Assembly: GCA_964529795.1 (NCBI GenBank)
Contig: CAZGXM010000024.1
Span: 1-33,494, forward strand
DNA length: 33,494 nucleotides
Direction: 5' to 3'
Origin: CAZGXM01 sp964529795
GTDB lineage: Bacteria > Bacillota > JADQBR01
Below, one piece after another: positions 6,230-14,030 of the stretch. The notes beneath the pieces are model-generated. The model was not told where the DNA came from and did not search any database. It was given only the letters and a program-made list of their open reading frames with translations. The position numbers and the translations under genes are program-made. How positions within the stretch are numbered: position 1 is the stretch's first letter; every line of letters starts with the position of its first letter.

Positions 6230-8242
6230 ATGACTGCAAGTCGTCAGCTTTACTGGAATATCCACGGGCATGATTTTATATATTTATTATTTTTAGTGGC
6301 TTTAATTGTCTTTGGGTACGGATTTTATCGCCAATACAAACTCTGGCGGCTCGGCCTTCCGGAAAAAAGGACTGATGACCTGCCTACTCGCATTTATAAC
6401 GTTTTGGTCCATACTATGGGTCACCGGCGGATTTTAAGGGAAGGCTATGCCGGCAGCATGCATGCGTTTATTTTTTACAGCTTTGTAATCTTTGTCATCG
6501 GCACTGCTGTTGTAGCCCTGCAGGCAGATCTTGGCCTGGAAATCTACAAGGGCAGTCTCTACTTGTGGCTTTCCCTGCTGCTGGACCTGGGCGGGCTGGC
6601 AGCAATAATCGGTATCCTTTTGGCCTATTACCGTCGTTATGCACAGAAGCCGGAGCGTCTGGATACCGGGCCTGATGACGGCTACAGCCTGCACTTGATA
6701 TTATTGATAATCATTTCCGGTTTTATCCTGGAAGGACTGCGCATTGCCGCCACGGGGGACCCCTGGTCGGCCTGGTCCCCCGTGGGGATGGTTATCGGTA
6801 AGCTTCTTAACGGCTTGTCCCCGGGGACCTTAAGCGGAGTACACGTGTTTTTCTGGTGGGCGCACTTGTTGCTGGCATTTGGTTTTATTGCCTACCTGCC
6901 TTATTCCAAATTACTGCACATTGTCACCACTCCCTTAAACCAGTTCTTCAGTACCCTAAACCCTAAAGGGGCATTGACGGGTATTGACTTTGAAAATGAA
7001 GACTTGGAAAACTACGGCGTCTCGCGGTTGGAACACTTTACCTGGAAACAATTGTTTGATACGGCAGCATGTACCCGCTGCGGCAGGTGTCAGGACAACT
7101 GCCCCGCCTACCTGACGGAAAAGCCCCTGTCTCCCAAGGAAATGACTCAGGATTTGAAGGCGTATTTGGAGGAATACGGGGCAAAAAAAGAAACCGTCAG
7201 TACGGGAACCGGTGAAGAAGTTACCGCGGAAACCGCAGCTACTGAAGAAAAATCTCTGGTGGGTGACGTATTCAGCGAGGATACCATCTGGAGTTGTACC
7301 ACCTGTCGTGCCTGTCAGGAACAGTGCCCGGCGTTGGTGGAGCATATTGACAAGACCATTGGCATGCGGCGGCATCTGGTTTTGGAAGAAAGCAGGTTCC
7401 CCCCGGAAGTACAGACCGTATTCCGAAATCTTGAGAATAACTCCAACCCCTGGGGTGTGGGTTTTGCTGACAGGGCCAGGTGGGCTGAAGGCCTGGGCGT
7501 GAAGGTCCTGGCAGAAGACAGCGATGTCGATATCCTGTACTGGCCCGGTTGTGCGGGTGCCTTTGACGACCGTAATAAAAAAGTTGCCACGGCAGTGGTT
7601 AAAGTGCTGCAGGCGGCAGGGGTGAATTTCGGTATTCTCGGTACCGAGGAAAAATGCTGCGGTGACTCGGCGCGGCGGATCGGTAACGAATACCTGTTCC
7701 AGATGACTGCTGAAGAAAATATCGAGACCATCAAATCTTACGGGATTAAAATGATTGTTACCCATTGTCCCCATTGCTTCAATACATTGAAGAACGAGTA
7801 CCCTGAATTTGGCGCTGATTTTGAAGTAGTCCATCATACCCAGTACATTGCGGAACTAATTGATACCGGTGCACTCTCTATCTCAAAACCAGTGGGACTG
7901 GAAGTTACTTATCATGATTCCTGCTACCTGGGCCGTTACAATGACGAGTATGCAGCGCCGCGGCACGTGATAGCACGCCTGGGCGGCAAGATTAAGGAAA
8001 TGGAAAAGAATAAAAACCGCAGTTTCTGCTGTGGCGCCGGCGGCGGACGCATGTGGATGGAGGAAACCCTTGGCACCAGGATAAACGAGGAACGCACCAG
8101 GCAGGCGGTGGCTACCGGTGCCGATACTGTGGTTACCAACTGTCCTTTCTGTCTCACCATGATAGAAGACGGTTTAAAGACCTACGAGGATAAAGACATC
8201 AAGACCTTTGATATTGCCGAGTTGGTGGTAAAAGTGCTATAA
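6230..8242 (+). CDS. Membrane-bound Etf:(methyl)menaquinone oxidoreductase-type FeS protein (haem b / 4Fe-4S / CCG domains)
   Basis: The product is 670 residues from ATG 6230 (GGGGAGGAG just upstream; the TTG at 6191 lacks one). The N-terminal ~235 residues form about five membrane helices of the nitrate-reductase-gamma/DsrM type, with histidines in MHAFIFYSF, SLHLILL and VHVFFWWAHLLL as likely haem b ligands. Two ferredoxin motifs follow, CTRCGRCQDNCP (~280) and CTTCRACQEQCP (~354). Then come two cysteine-rich CCG domains, with CCGDSARR (~474), CPHCF, SCYLGRYN, CCGAGGGRMW (~599) and CPFCL (~637). The order is that of the membrane FeS oxidoreductases encoded beside etfAB in Syntrophomonas and many other bacteria. 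These pass electrons between Etf and menaquinone; the type is called EMO in the literature. Its position right after etfBA supports this. Heterodisulfide-reductase DE fusion is the older name for the family. Confidence 0.88.
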   Translation: MTASRQLYWNIHGHDFIYLLFLVALIVFGYGFYRQYKLWRLGLPEKRTDDLPTRIYNVLVHTMGHRRILREGYAGSMHAFIFYSFVIFVIGTAVVALQADLGLEIYKGSLYLWLSLLLDLGGLAAIIGILLAYYRRYAQKPERLDTGPDDGYSLHLILLIIISGFILEGLRIAATGDPWSAWSPVGMVIGKLLNGLSPGTLSGVHVFFWWAHLLLAFGFIAYLPYSKLLHIVTTPLNQFFSTLNPKGALTGIDFENEDLENYGVSRLEHFTWKQLFDTAACTRCGRCQDNCPAYLTEKPLSPKEMTQDLKAYLEEYGAKKETVSTGTGEEVTAETAATEEKSLVGDVFSEDTIWSCTTCRACQEQCPALVEHIDKTIGMRRHLVLEESRFPPEVQTVFRNLENNSNPWGVGFADRARWAEGLGVKVLAEDSDVDILYWPGCAGAFDDRNKKVATAVVKVLQAAGVNFGILGTEEKCCGDSARRIGNEYLFQMTAEENIETIKSYGIKMIVTHCPHCFNTLKNEYPEFGADFEVVHHTQYIAELIDTGALSISKPVGLEVTYHDSCYLGRYNDEYAAPRHVIARLGGKIKEMEKNKNRSFCCGAGGGRMWMEETLGTRINEERTRQAVATGADTVVTNCPFCLTMIEDGLKTYEDKDIKTFDIAELVVKVL

Positions 8243-8316
8243 ACTCCGGTTGTAGGTAATAAGATTCCGGAGAAAAAATTGGTGGGTTTTCACCACTGTG
8301 GAAGGGAGCGACCAGT

Positions 8317-9495
8317 ATGAAGGAAGTAGTGATAGCCAGCGCTGTACGTACTGCCGTGGGCAGTTACGGTAAGTCCTTAAGTAACTACCCGGCAGTGGAT
8401 TTAGGAGCTTTGGTAATTAAAGAAGCCCTGCAGCGGGTTGATTTGGACCCCAAAGAAGTGGATGAGGTGATTTTCGGCAACGTATTACAGGCCGGGCTGG
8501 GCCAAAACCCGGCACGGCAGGCTGCAGTCAAGGCCGGCCTACCGCTTGAGGTGCCAGCATATACTTTGAATAAAGTATGTGGGTCGGGACTGAAGACTGT
8601 TGGCCAGGCAGCCCAGGCAATCAAGGCCGGTGAAGCAGACGTGGTGGTGGCCGGCGGTATGGAAAATATGAGTATGGCGCCATACCTGTTGGAAAAGTCC
8701 CGCTGGGGTTACCGCATGGGCGACGGCAAGCTGGTGGATGAAATGGTCAAGGGTGGACTTTGGTGTGCATTTAACGACATCCACATGGGAATTACTGCAG
8801 AAAATGTGGCGGAAAGATACGGCATCTCCCGGGAAGAACAGGACGCCTTTGCCTTACAAAGCCAACAGCGGGCGGCCAAGGCCATAGCTGCGGGCAAGTT
8901 TAAAGATGAAATTGTTCCCGTCACCATACCCCGGCGCAAGGCTGACCCGGTAGTCTTTGATACTGACGAACACCCGCGGGAAACATCCCTGGAAAAGCTG
9001 GCTGCACTTAAGCCTGCGTTCAAAAAGGACGGTACTGTGACCGCGGGGAATGCCTCGGGGATTAATGACGGCGCTGCCGCAGTGCTAGTAATGTCCAAGG
9101 AGAAAGCAGAGAGTGTCGGTTTGAAACCCATGGCTTATATTCGCAGTGCCGCCACCGCCGGTGTGGACCCGGCAATCATGGGCATCGGACCGGTACCGGC
9201 ATCCCGCAAGGCTTTGAAACGGGCAGGCTTGGCCGTTAAGGACCTGGATTTGATTGAGGCCAATGAGGCCTTTGCTTCTCAGGCGATTGCCGTGTGCCGT
9301 GAGCTGGAGTTTGACCGGGAGAAAGTCAATGTCAACGGCGGTGCCATTGCCATCGGGCACCCCATCGGCGCCAGCGGGGCGCGGATATTAATCACCTTAT
9401 TGTATGAAATGATCAAGCGGGACAGCCAGTTCGGCCTGGCAACCCTGTGTATCGGCGGCGGCCAGGGCGCTGCGCTGGTAGTGGAACGGAAATAG
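8317..9495 (+). CDS. Acetyl-CoA acetyltransferase (thiolase)
   Basis: The 392-residue cytosolic thiolase condenses two acetyl-CoA to acetoacetyl-CoA, or cleaves it during beta-oxidation. The nucleophilic cysteine is Cys88 in NKVCGSGLK. NEAFASQA, NVNGGAIAIGHPIGASGARI (catalytic His ~348) and the second cysteine in LCIGGGQGAALV (~378) complete the active site. Length and motif order match ThlA/AtoB. GAAGGGAG precedes the ATG. It is the last gene of the hbd-etfBA-membrane oxidoreductase cluster and a terminator follows. The 74-base gap before it contains weak hairpins only. A ketoadipyl-CoA thiolase specificity cannot be excluded, but the neighbours favour acetoacetyl-CoA. Confidence 0.93.
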   Translation: MKEVVIASAVRTAVGSYGKSLSNYPAVDLGALVIKEALQRVDLDPKEVDEVIFGNVLQAGLGQNPARQAAVKAGLPLEVPAYTLNKVCGSGLKTVGQAAQAIKAGEADVVVAGGMENMSMAPYLLEKSRWGYRMGDGKLVDEMVKGGLWCAFNDIHMGITAENVAERYGISREEQDAFALQSQQRAAKAIAAGKFKDEIVPVTIPRRKADPVVFDTDEHPRETSLEKLAALKPAFKKDGTVTAGNASGINDGAAAVLVMSKEKAESVGLKPMAYIRSAATAGVDPAIMGIGPVPASRKALKRAGLAVKDLDLIEANEAFASQAIAVCRELEFDREKVNVNGGAIAIGHPIGASGARILITLLYEMIKRDSQFGLATLCIGGGQGAALVVERK

Positions 9496-9511
9496 GGAAA
9501 CCTGAAAGCAT

Positions 9512-9543
9512 GAGGTACCTTTTTGCAGGGTATCTCTTTTTTT
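9512..9543 (+). terminator. Rho-independent terminator after thiolase
   Basis: GAGGTACC (9512-9519) pairs with GGTATCTC (9529-9536), eight pairs with one G-U, followed by seven T. It separates the acyl-CoA module from the haem operon. The remaining ~185 bases to hemE show no clear promoter to me. Confidence 0.8.
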
Positions 9544-9729
9544 ACGGTAATTACCTTTTGGGAATAGGGGAATGATAGATGCAAAGGGCAAATTGGCAGC
9601 AGTGGTTTGGGCGCGGGGGTTTTTGCGGCCAAATAAAAAAAGGAATTTACCTGGTACTGTCGAACTTTTTAAGGGATTGCAAGATTTGTACTTATTGTCA
9701 CAAATAGACAGCTTAAGGAGAGGGAGAAA

Positions 9730-10764
9730 ATGAAAAATGATGTTTTCCTGAGAGCCTGTAGACGTGAAGAGGTGGAATATACACCGGTCTGGTTGATGCG
9801 GCAGGCCGGTCGTTATATGGAAGAATATATGGCAATACGCAGCAAACACTCCTTCCTGGAAATGTGCAAGACTCCCGAACTGGCTGCGGAAGTTACTTTA
9901 CAGCCAGTTAATCGTCTTGGCGTGGATGCTGCCATTTTGTTTGCGGATATTTTGTTACCTTTGGAAGGAATGGGCATTGACCTGGAATTTGCCAAAAATG
10001 AAGGGCCGGTAATTCACAACCCGGTGCGCAGTGCAGAGGATGTCAAAGCCCTGCGTTTGATTGAACCTGAGGAAGATGTGCCTTGCGTTTTGGACGCGGT
10101 CAAGCTGGTACGTAAGGAACTGGACGGCAGGGTACCATTGATTGGTTTTTCCGGCGCGCCTTTTACCCTGGCCAGCTATATGATAGAAGGCAGCGGCTCA
10201 AAGAATTATGTTAACTGTAAGCGTATGATGTGGCAGGCTCCGGAAGTATGGCATGCTTTGATGGAAAAAATTTCGCAAGTGGTGGTAAGTTACCTCAAAG
10301 CCCAGGTGGCTGCCGGCGCCCAGGCAGTGCAGGTATTTGATTCCTGGGTGGGCACGTTGTCGCCTCAAGACTACCGGGAATACGTGCTGCCCCATTCTCG
10401 TTACGTGATGGAACACTTACAGGAAACAGGGGTGCCGGTGATTCATTTCGCCAACAACGCCTCAACGCTTTTGGAACTGGTTAAAGAAGCGGGCGGTGAC
10501 GTGGTCGGCGTGGACTGGCGGGTCAATTTGGATGAAGCCTGGCAGCGCATCGGTTATGATGTTGCCATTCAAGGTAATTTGGACCCCATAGCGCTGATGG
10601 CCCCGCCAAAAGTAATTGAACGGAAAGTGAAAGATATTCTGGCAATGGCGGGCAACAGGCCGGGGCATATTTTCAACCTGGGACACGGGGTCAACAAGGA
10701 AACACCGGTAGAAAACGTGATTGCCATGGTGGAAGCGGTGCATAAATACAGCAGGCATGTTTAA
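9730..10764 (+). CDS. hemE: Uroporphyrinogen decarboxylase
   Basis: The 344-residue cytosolic enzyme decarboxylates the four acetate side chains of uroporphyrinogen III to give coproporphyrinogen III. The signature VWLMRQAGRYMEEY (substrate-binding Arg) is at residues ~20-33. The second conserved region is SGAPFTLASYMIEGSGSKNY (~136-155), and QVFDSWVGTLSP, HFANNAS, GVDWRVNLDEA and FNLGHGVNKETPVENV follow in the usual order. TTAAGGAGAGGG precedes the ATG. hemH begins 29 bases downstream. Length and motifs fit true HemE and not the MtaA/CmuA methyltransferase relatives, which lack this RQAGRY context. Confidence 0.95.
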   Translation: MKNDVFLRACRREEVEYTPVWLMRQAGRYMEEYMAIRSKHSFLEMCKTPELAAEVTLQPVNRLGVDAAILFADILLPLEGMGIDLEFAKNEGPVIHNPVRSAEDVKALRLIEPEEDVPCVLDAVKLVRKELDGRVPLIGFSGAPFTLASYMIEGSGSKNYVNCKRMMWQAPEVWHALMEKISQVVVSYLKAQVAAGAQAVQVFDSWVGTLSPQDYREYVLPHSRYVMEHLQETGVPVIHFANNASTLLELVKEAGGDVVGVDWRVNLDEAWQRIGYDVAIQGNLDPIALMAPPKVIERKVKDILAMAGNRPGHIFNLGHGVNKETPVENVIAMVEAVHKYSRHV

Positions 10765-10793
10765 TTTGTAAGGTACGTGTAAGGAGGTAGCCG

Positions 10794-11726
10794 ATGCAGG
10801 AGAAATTCGGAGTGCTGCTGATGGCCTTTGGCGGGCCGGATACCCCGGAAGCAATTGAGCCCTTTGTAAGAAGCTTGTTGGGTGGAAAGAAACTTCCACC
10901 CCCGGCAATGGCAAGTATTAAGGAACGCTATCGTTTGATTGGCGGCAGTTCCCCTCTGGTGAGCATTACCCGCCGGCAGGCCCGGGCGCTGCAGCGCCTG
11001 CTGGGAGATAGTATTCCAGTGGTGATAGGCATGCGCCATGCTCATCCTACTATCGAGGAAGGAATCAAGGAATTGGTTGACCGGGGCGTGACCAAGGTTG
11101 TTGCGGTCAGTCTCTCGCCTCATTACTCCCGGGTAAGCTCCGGCGCCTACCGGCAGGAAGCAGAACGTGTGTTGGCTGGTTTAGGCAAGCAGGTGGAGCT
11201 TATTTTCACCCGGGGCTGGTATGACCACCCGCTGGTAATTGAAGCGTTTTACCGGAGAATTCAAGAGGCTCTGTGTAACTTTTCCGAAAGGGACAGGCAG
11301 GAAGTGGAACTGGTATTCAGCGCCCACAGTTTGCCGGCAGCATATATTGCAGGCGGTGAACCCTATGTGGATGAATTGAATGCCACCGTCAGGGCTTTGG
11401 TGGACTTACTGCCGGGATATTCATGGCACTTGGCCTATCAAAGCAAAGGCGGCGGAAAAGGGGAATGGCTGGGACCGGAAGTGGGAAGCGTGCTGGATAA
11501 GCTCGCCAGGGAAGGCAAAAATCACGTACTGGTGATACCTTTGAGCTTTGCCGCCGACCACGTGGAAACCTTATATGATATCGATATTGCTCTCAAAAAT
11601 CATGCGAAAAAACTCGGCATTGATTTGCAACGCTCAGGGGCACTGAATGACAGCGGGAAATTTATTGAAGCTTTGGCTGAAATCATTCAAGAGACTACGC
11701 AGACCAGTCAGGAGTGTCGGCAATGA
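10794..11726 (+). CDS. hemH: Ferrochelatase (probably coproporphyrin ferrochelatase)
   Basis: The 310-residue enzyme inserts Fe2+ into a porphyrin. In Gram-positive bacteria the substrate is usually coproporphyrin III (CpfC activity). The N-terminus GVLLMAFGGPDTPEAIEPFVRSLL and the segment SPLVSITRRQARAL are typical. The catalytic His lies in FSAHSLPAAYI (~177-187), with the acidic metal site in VIPLSFAADHVETLYDIDI. No C-terminal [2Fe-2S] cysteine cluster is present. AAGGAGGTAGCC precedes the ATG. The stop overlaps the start of hemY as ATGA, so the two are translationally coupled. Confidence 0.94.
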   Translation: MQEKFGVLLMAFGGPDTPEAIEPFVRSLLGGKKLPPPAMASIKERYRLIGGSSPLVSITRRQARALQRLLGDSIPVVIGMRHAHPTIEEGIKELVDRGVTKVVAVSLSPHYSRVSSGAYRQEAERVLAGLGKQVELIFTRGWYDHPLVIEAFYRRIQEALCNFSERDRQEVELVFSAHSLPAAYIAGGEPYVDELNATVRALVDLLPGYSWHLAYQSKGGGKGEWLGPEVGSVLDKLAREGKNHVLVIPLSFAADHVETLYDIDIALKNHAKKLGIDLQRSGALNDSGKFIEALAEIIQETTQTSQECRQ

Positions 11727-13138
11727 AAAAGGTAACCGTTATCGGCGGGGGCATTTCCGGTTTGGCCGCCGCTTATACGTTGGAGCAGAAAGGTCGGAGG
11801 AATTATTTCATAACCCTGGTAGAAGCAGGGCCCCGGTTGGGCGGTAAGCTGCAGACTGCAAAAATAGACGGTTTTACCATTGAAGGCGGTCCGGACTGTT
11901 ACCTGGCGCAGAAGCCGGCGGTAGCCCGGCTCAGCAAGGAAATTGGCATTGACGGTGATCTGATTGGCACCAGTGAGGAGAATAAAGGCACTTTCATTCT
12001 TTCGGACGGGAAACTTCATGTTTTGCCCGAAGGCTTGATGCTGATGGTACCTACCAAGATTGTTCCCTTTGTCCTCAGTTCACTGATTTCCTGGCCGGGC
12101 AAGTTTCGCATGGGTTTGGATTTATTTTTACCCAGGCGAAAAGGTAACGGTGATGAGAGCCTGGCAAGCTTTGTTACCCGCCGTTTGGGAACTGAAGCGC
12201 TGGATAAGATTGCAGAACCCTTGATTGGCGGTATTCACGCCGGCGACCCGGAACACATGAGTTTACAGGCCAGTTTTCCCAGATTCCTGGAAATGGAACG
12301 GGAATACCGCAGTTTGATTAAAGCGATGCTGGCTGCCAGGCGAAAGGTGCCGTTGAAAAAGGACAGCAAAACCACGTATTTTATGTCTTTTAAACACGGC
12401 ATGGGCGAACTGCCTCTGGCCGTGGCAGAAAAGCTTGAAAATGTTGATATTAAGTTAAACACTACTGTTAAAAAGATTGACTATGATAATAAATTTTTAG
12501 TCAGCACCGCCCGGGGCGAGCAGTGGGAGGCGGATACCGTGGTGCTTGCCGTTCCCGCCTTTGCTGCAGCGGACATCATTGAGGGCCTGGAACCGCAGCT
12601 TGCTCAGGTCTTACGGGCAATAAACTTTATCAATGCCGCTACGGTTTCCCTGGCCTTCAGGAAAAAGGACCTGGGCCGGTCATTACCCGGCTTTGGCTTT
12701 GTCATCCCGTCCAGGGAAGACCGGGACATTATGGCGGTAACCTACAGCTCGCAAAAGTTTAAGTACCGTCTTCCTGATGAAGAACACTTTCTCATTCGTT
12801 GCTTTGTCGGTGGGCCGAAAAAACAGGAGATGGTGCTGCTGGATGACCATGACATGTTAAACAAAGTTAAGTCGGAGCTAAAAGATATTCTCGGTATTAC
12901 CGCAGAGCCGGTACTGACGAAAATTTTCCGCTGGATACAGGGCATGCCCCAGTACTCCCTGGGCCATCTGGAGAGGGTGGCGAGCATCGAGCAGCGCTTG
13001 GAACGTTTTCCCGGCCTGGTGGTTGCGGGCAATTCATACCGCGGCATCGGGGTCCCGGACTGTATTGAATCCGGCATCAGGGCGGCGGAAAAGATTATTG
13101 GGAATAGCTGTAACAGTAAAAGCACAGATAATATTTGA
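11723..13138 (+). CDS. hemY: HemY-type protoporphyrinogen/coproporphyrinogen III oxidase
   Basis: The product is 471 residues from ATG 11723, eight bases after AGGAG; the in-frame GTG at 11714 overlaps that site and is rejected. The FAD-binding motif VIGGGISGLAAAYTLEQKG is at the N-terminus, followed by EAGPRLGGKLQT and IEGGPDCYLAQKP. The C-terminal FAD motif region is GLVVAGNSYRGIGVPDCIESGIRAAEKI. This is the flavin-dependent family that oxidises coproporphyrinogen III (CgoX) or protoporphyrinogen IX. Grouped with hemE and hemH and without hemN/hemG, it suggests the coproporphyrin-dependent pathway; the needed haem synthase (HemQ, or a radical-SAM substitute) is not in the window. HemY enzymes classically use oxygen, which is notable beside strictly anaerobic enzymes such as Por. 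Confidence 0.92.
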   Translation: MKKVTVIGGGISGLAAAYTLEQKGRRNYFITLVEAGPRLGGKLQTAKIDGFTIEGGPDCYLAQKPAVARLSKEIGIDGDLIGTSEENKGTFILSDGKLHVLPEGLMLMVPTKIVPFVLSSLISWPGKFRMGLDLFLPRRKGNGDESLASFVTRRLGTEALDKIAEPLIGGIHAGDPEHMSLQASFPRFLEMEREYRSLIKAMLAARRKVPLKKDSKTTYFMSFKHGMGELPLAVAEKLENVDIKLNTTVKKIDYDNKFLVSTARGEQWEADTVVLAVPAFAAADIIEGLEPQLAQVLRAINFINAATVSLAFRKKDLGRSLPGFGFVIPSREDRDIMAVTYSSQKFKYRLPDEEHFLIRCFVGGPKKQEMVLLDDHDMLNKVKSELKDILGITAEPVLTKIFRWIQGMPQYSLGHLERVASIEQRLERFPGLVVAGNSYRGIGVPDCIESGIRAAEKIIGNSCNSKSTDNI

Positions 13139-13251
13139 CCAAAAACTACTTGCCCGGTATTTGGCGGTCACCGCGGGAGTGCAATAGCTTGAATCAAGTT
13201 AAAATATCACCTGATTGGCCGCAAAATTGCGTAATTATGAGGAGGAAAAAT

Positions 13252-13821
13252 GTGAGAATCGGTGTGGATATAGATGGGGTTATCAACGATATTCTTACTA
13301 TCTGTGTACAGAAATTAAACAAACACTTGAATAAAAGCTTGACAGTAAAGGATATTACTGATTACGATTTTTCCAAATGTTATGACGTATCCTACGCGGA
13401 AATGCACAACTTTTTTGTCCGGGAGGAAGAAAGCATTCTGGAGAACGTGGCGCCCCAGGAAACAGCGGCCCAGGTTTTGCAGGAGATTGGCAAATACCAC
13501 CGGGTAATATTGATCACCGCGCGCCCTCCCAGTCAACGAGAGGTAACGGAGGTGTGGTTGGAAAAGCATAATATCCCCTATGACAAATTGATTACAATTG
13601 GCTCTCATGATAAACGGGAAGCGTGCCGGCGGGAGAAAATAGAGCTTTTTATTGAAGACCGCCTGGAGAATGCCCTGATGATAAATGCCCTCGGTATTCC
13701 CGTGCTGTTGATGGATGCTCCGCATAACCGCACGGAATTGCCTGCGGGTATCACCAGGGTTAACTGCTGGCAGGAGATCCGGCTCAAATTGCTGGGGGAA
13801 ATGCTGGAGGGCCTGGGTTAG
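13252..13821 (+). CDS. 5'(3')-deoxyribonucleotidase-like HAD protein (NT5C family)
   Basis: The product is 189 residues from GTG 13252, six bases after GGAGG (13241-13245). The frame is open further upstream to TTG 13135 but has no coding character there. The N-terminal RIGVDIDGVINDI is the HAD nucleophile motif DxDGV (residues ~5-9). LITARPPS is motif II, and IELFIEDRLENALMINALGIPVLLMD holds the motif III/IV Lys/Asp region. The pattern matches the small NT5C/YqfW-like nucleotidases that dephosphorylate (deoxy)pyrimidine monophosphates. The exact substrate is inferred. It stands 113 bases after hemY and just before the pyr operon promoter, which fits a role in pyrimidine pools but does not prove it. 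Confidence 0.75.
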   Translation: MRIGVDIDGVINDILTICVQKLNKHLNKSLTVKDITDYDFSKCYDVSYAEMHNFFVREEESILENVAPQETAAQVLQEIGKYHRVILITARPPSQREVTEVWLEKHNIPYDKLITIGSHDKREACRREKIELFIEDRLENALMINALGIPVLLMDAPHNRTELPAGITRVNCWQEIRLKLLGEMLEGLG

Positions 13822-13852
13822 TGAAAATATTTTTGAAATTGGGGGAAAATGA

Positions 13853-13881
13853 TTGACAAACCGGTATTGTTTGGTTAAACT
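13853..13881 (+). promoter_or_regulatory. Sigma-A promoter of the pyr operon
   Basis: TTGACA (13853-13858), 17 bases, TAAACT (13876-13881). A perfect -35 and a good -10, ~35 bases upstream of the PyrR-binding sequence and 150 bases before pyrR. Confidence 0.8.
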
Positions 13882-13908
13882 GTCCATAGTGTCAAAGTAT
13901 TCCTTTAA

Positions 13909-14009
13909 TGGTAGTCCTGTGAGGCTGGGAAGGAAGTTATATTTCTGCTATTAGCAGGTCGGGGGGAAGTGTAACTGCTGGCCGGGTCTCACGGTGAAGC
14001 GGTTTTTTT
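13909..14009 (+). promoter_or_regulatory. PyrR-responsive attenuator in pyrR leader
   Basis: The PyrR binding loop is at 13911-13934: TCCT (13914-13917) closing with AGGA (13931-13934) around the conserved GTGAGGCTGG. The terminator is AACTGCT (13973-13979) with AGCGGTT (13998-14004), an inner CCG/CGG, and a T run to 14009. CCTGTGAG of the binding loop can instead pair with CTCACGG (~13988-13994) inside the terminator, which gives the alternative antiterminator. With UMP-bound PyrR on the loop, the terminator would form. A small CTGCT/AGCAG hairpin (13946-13958) sits between. Confidence 0.82.
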
Positions 14010-14030
14010 GTTGGGAAAGGCGGGGAAATA

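Noticed and set aside
13135..13251. Longer N-terminus for the deoxynucleotidase-like gene (TTG 13135)
   Set aside because: The HAD fold begins at GTG 13252, which has the only good ribosome binding site; the upstream codons look random.
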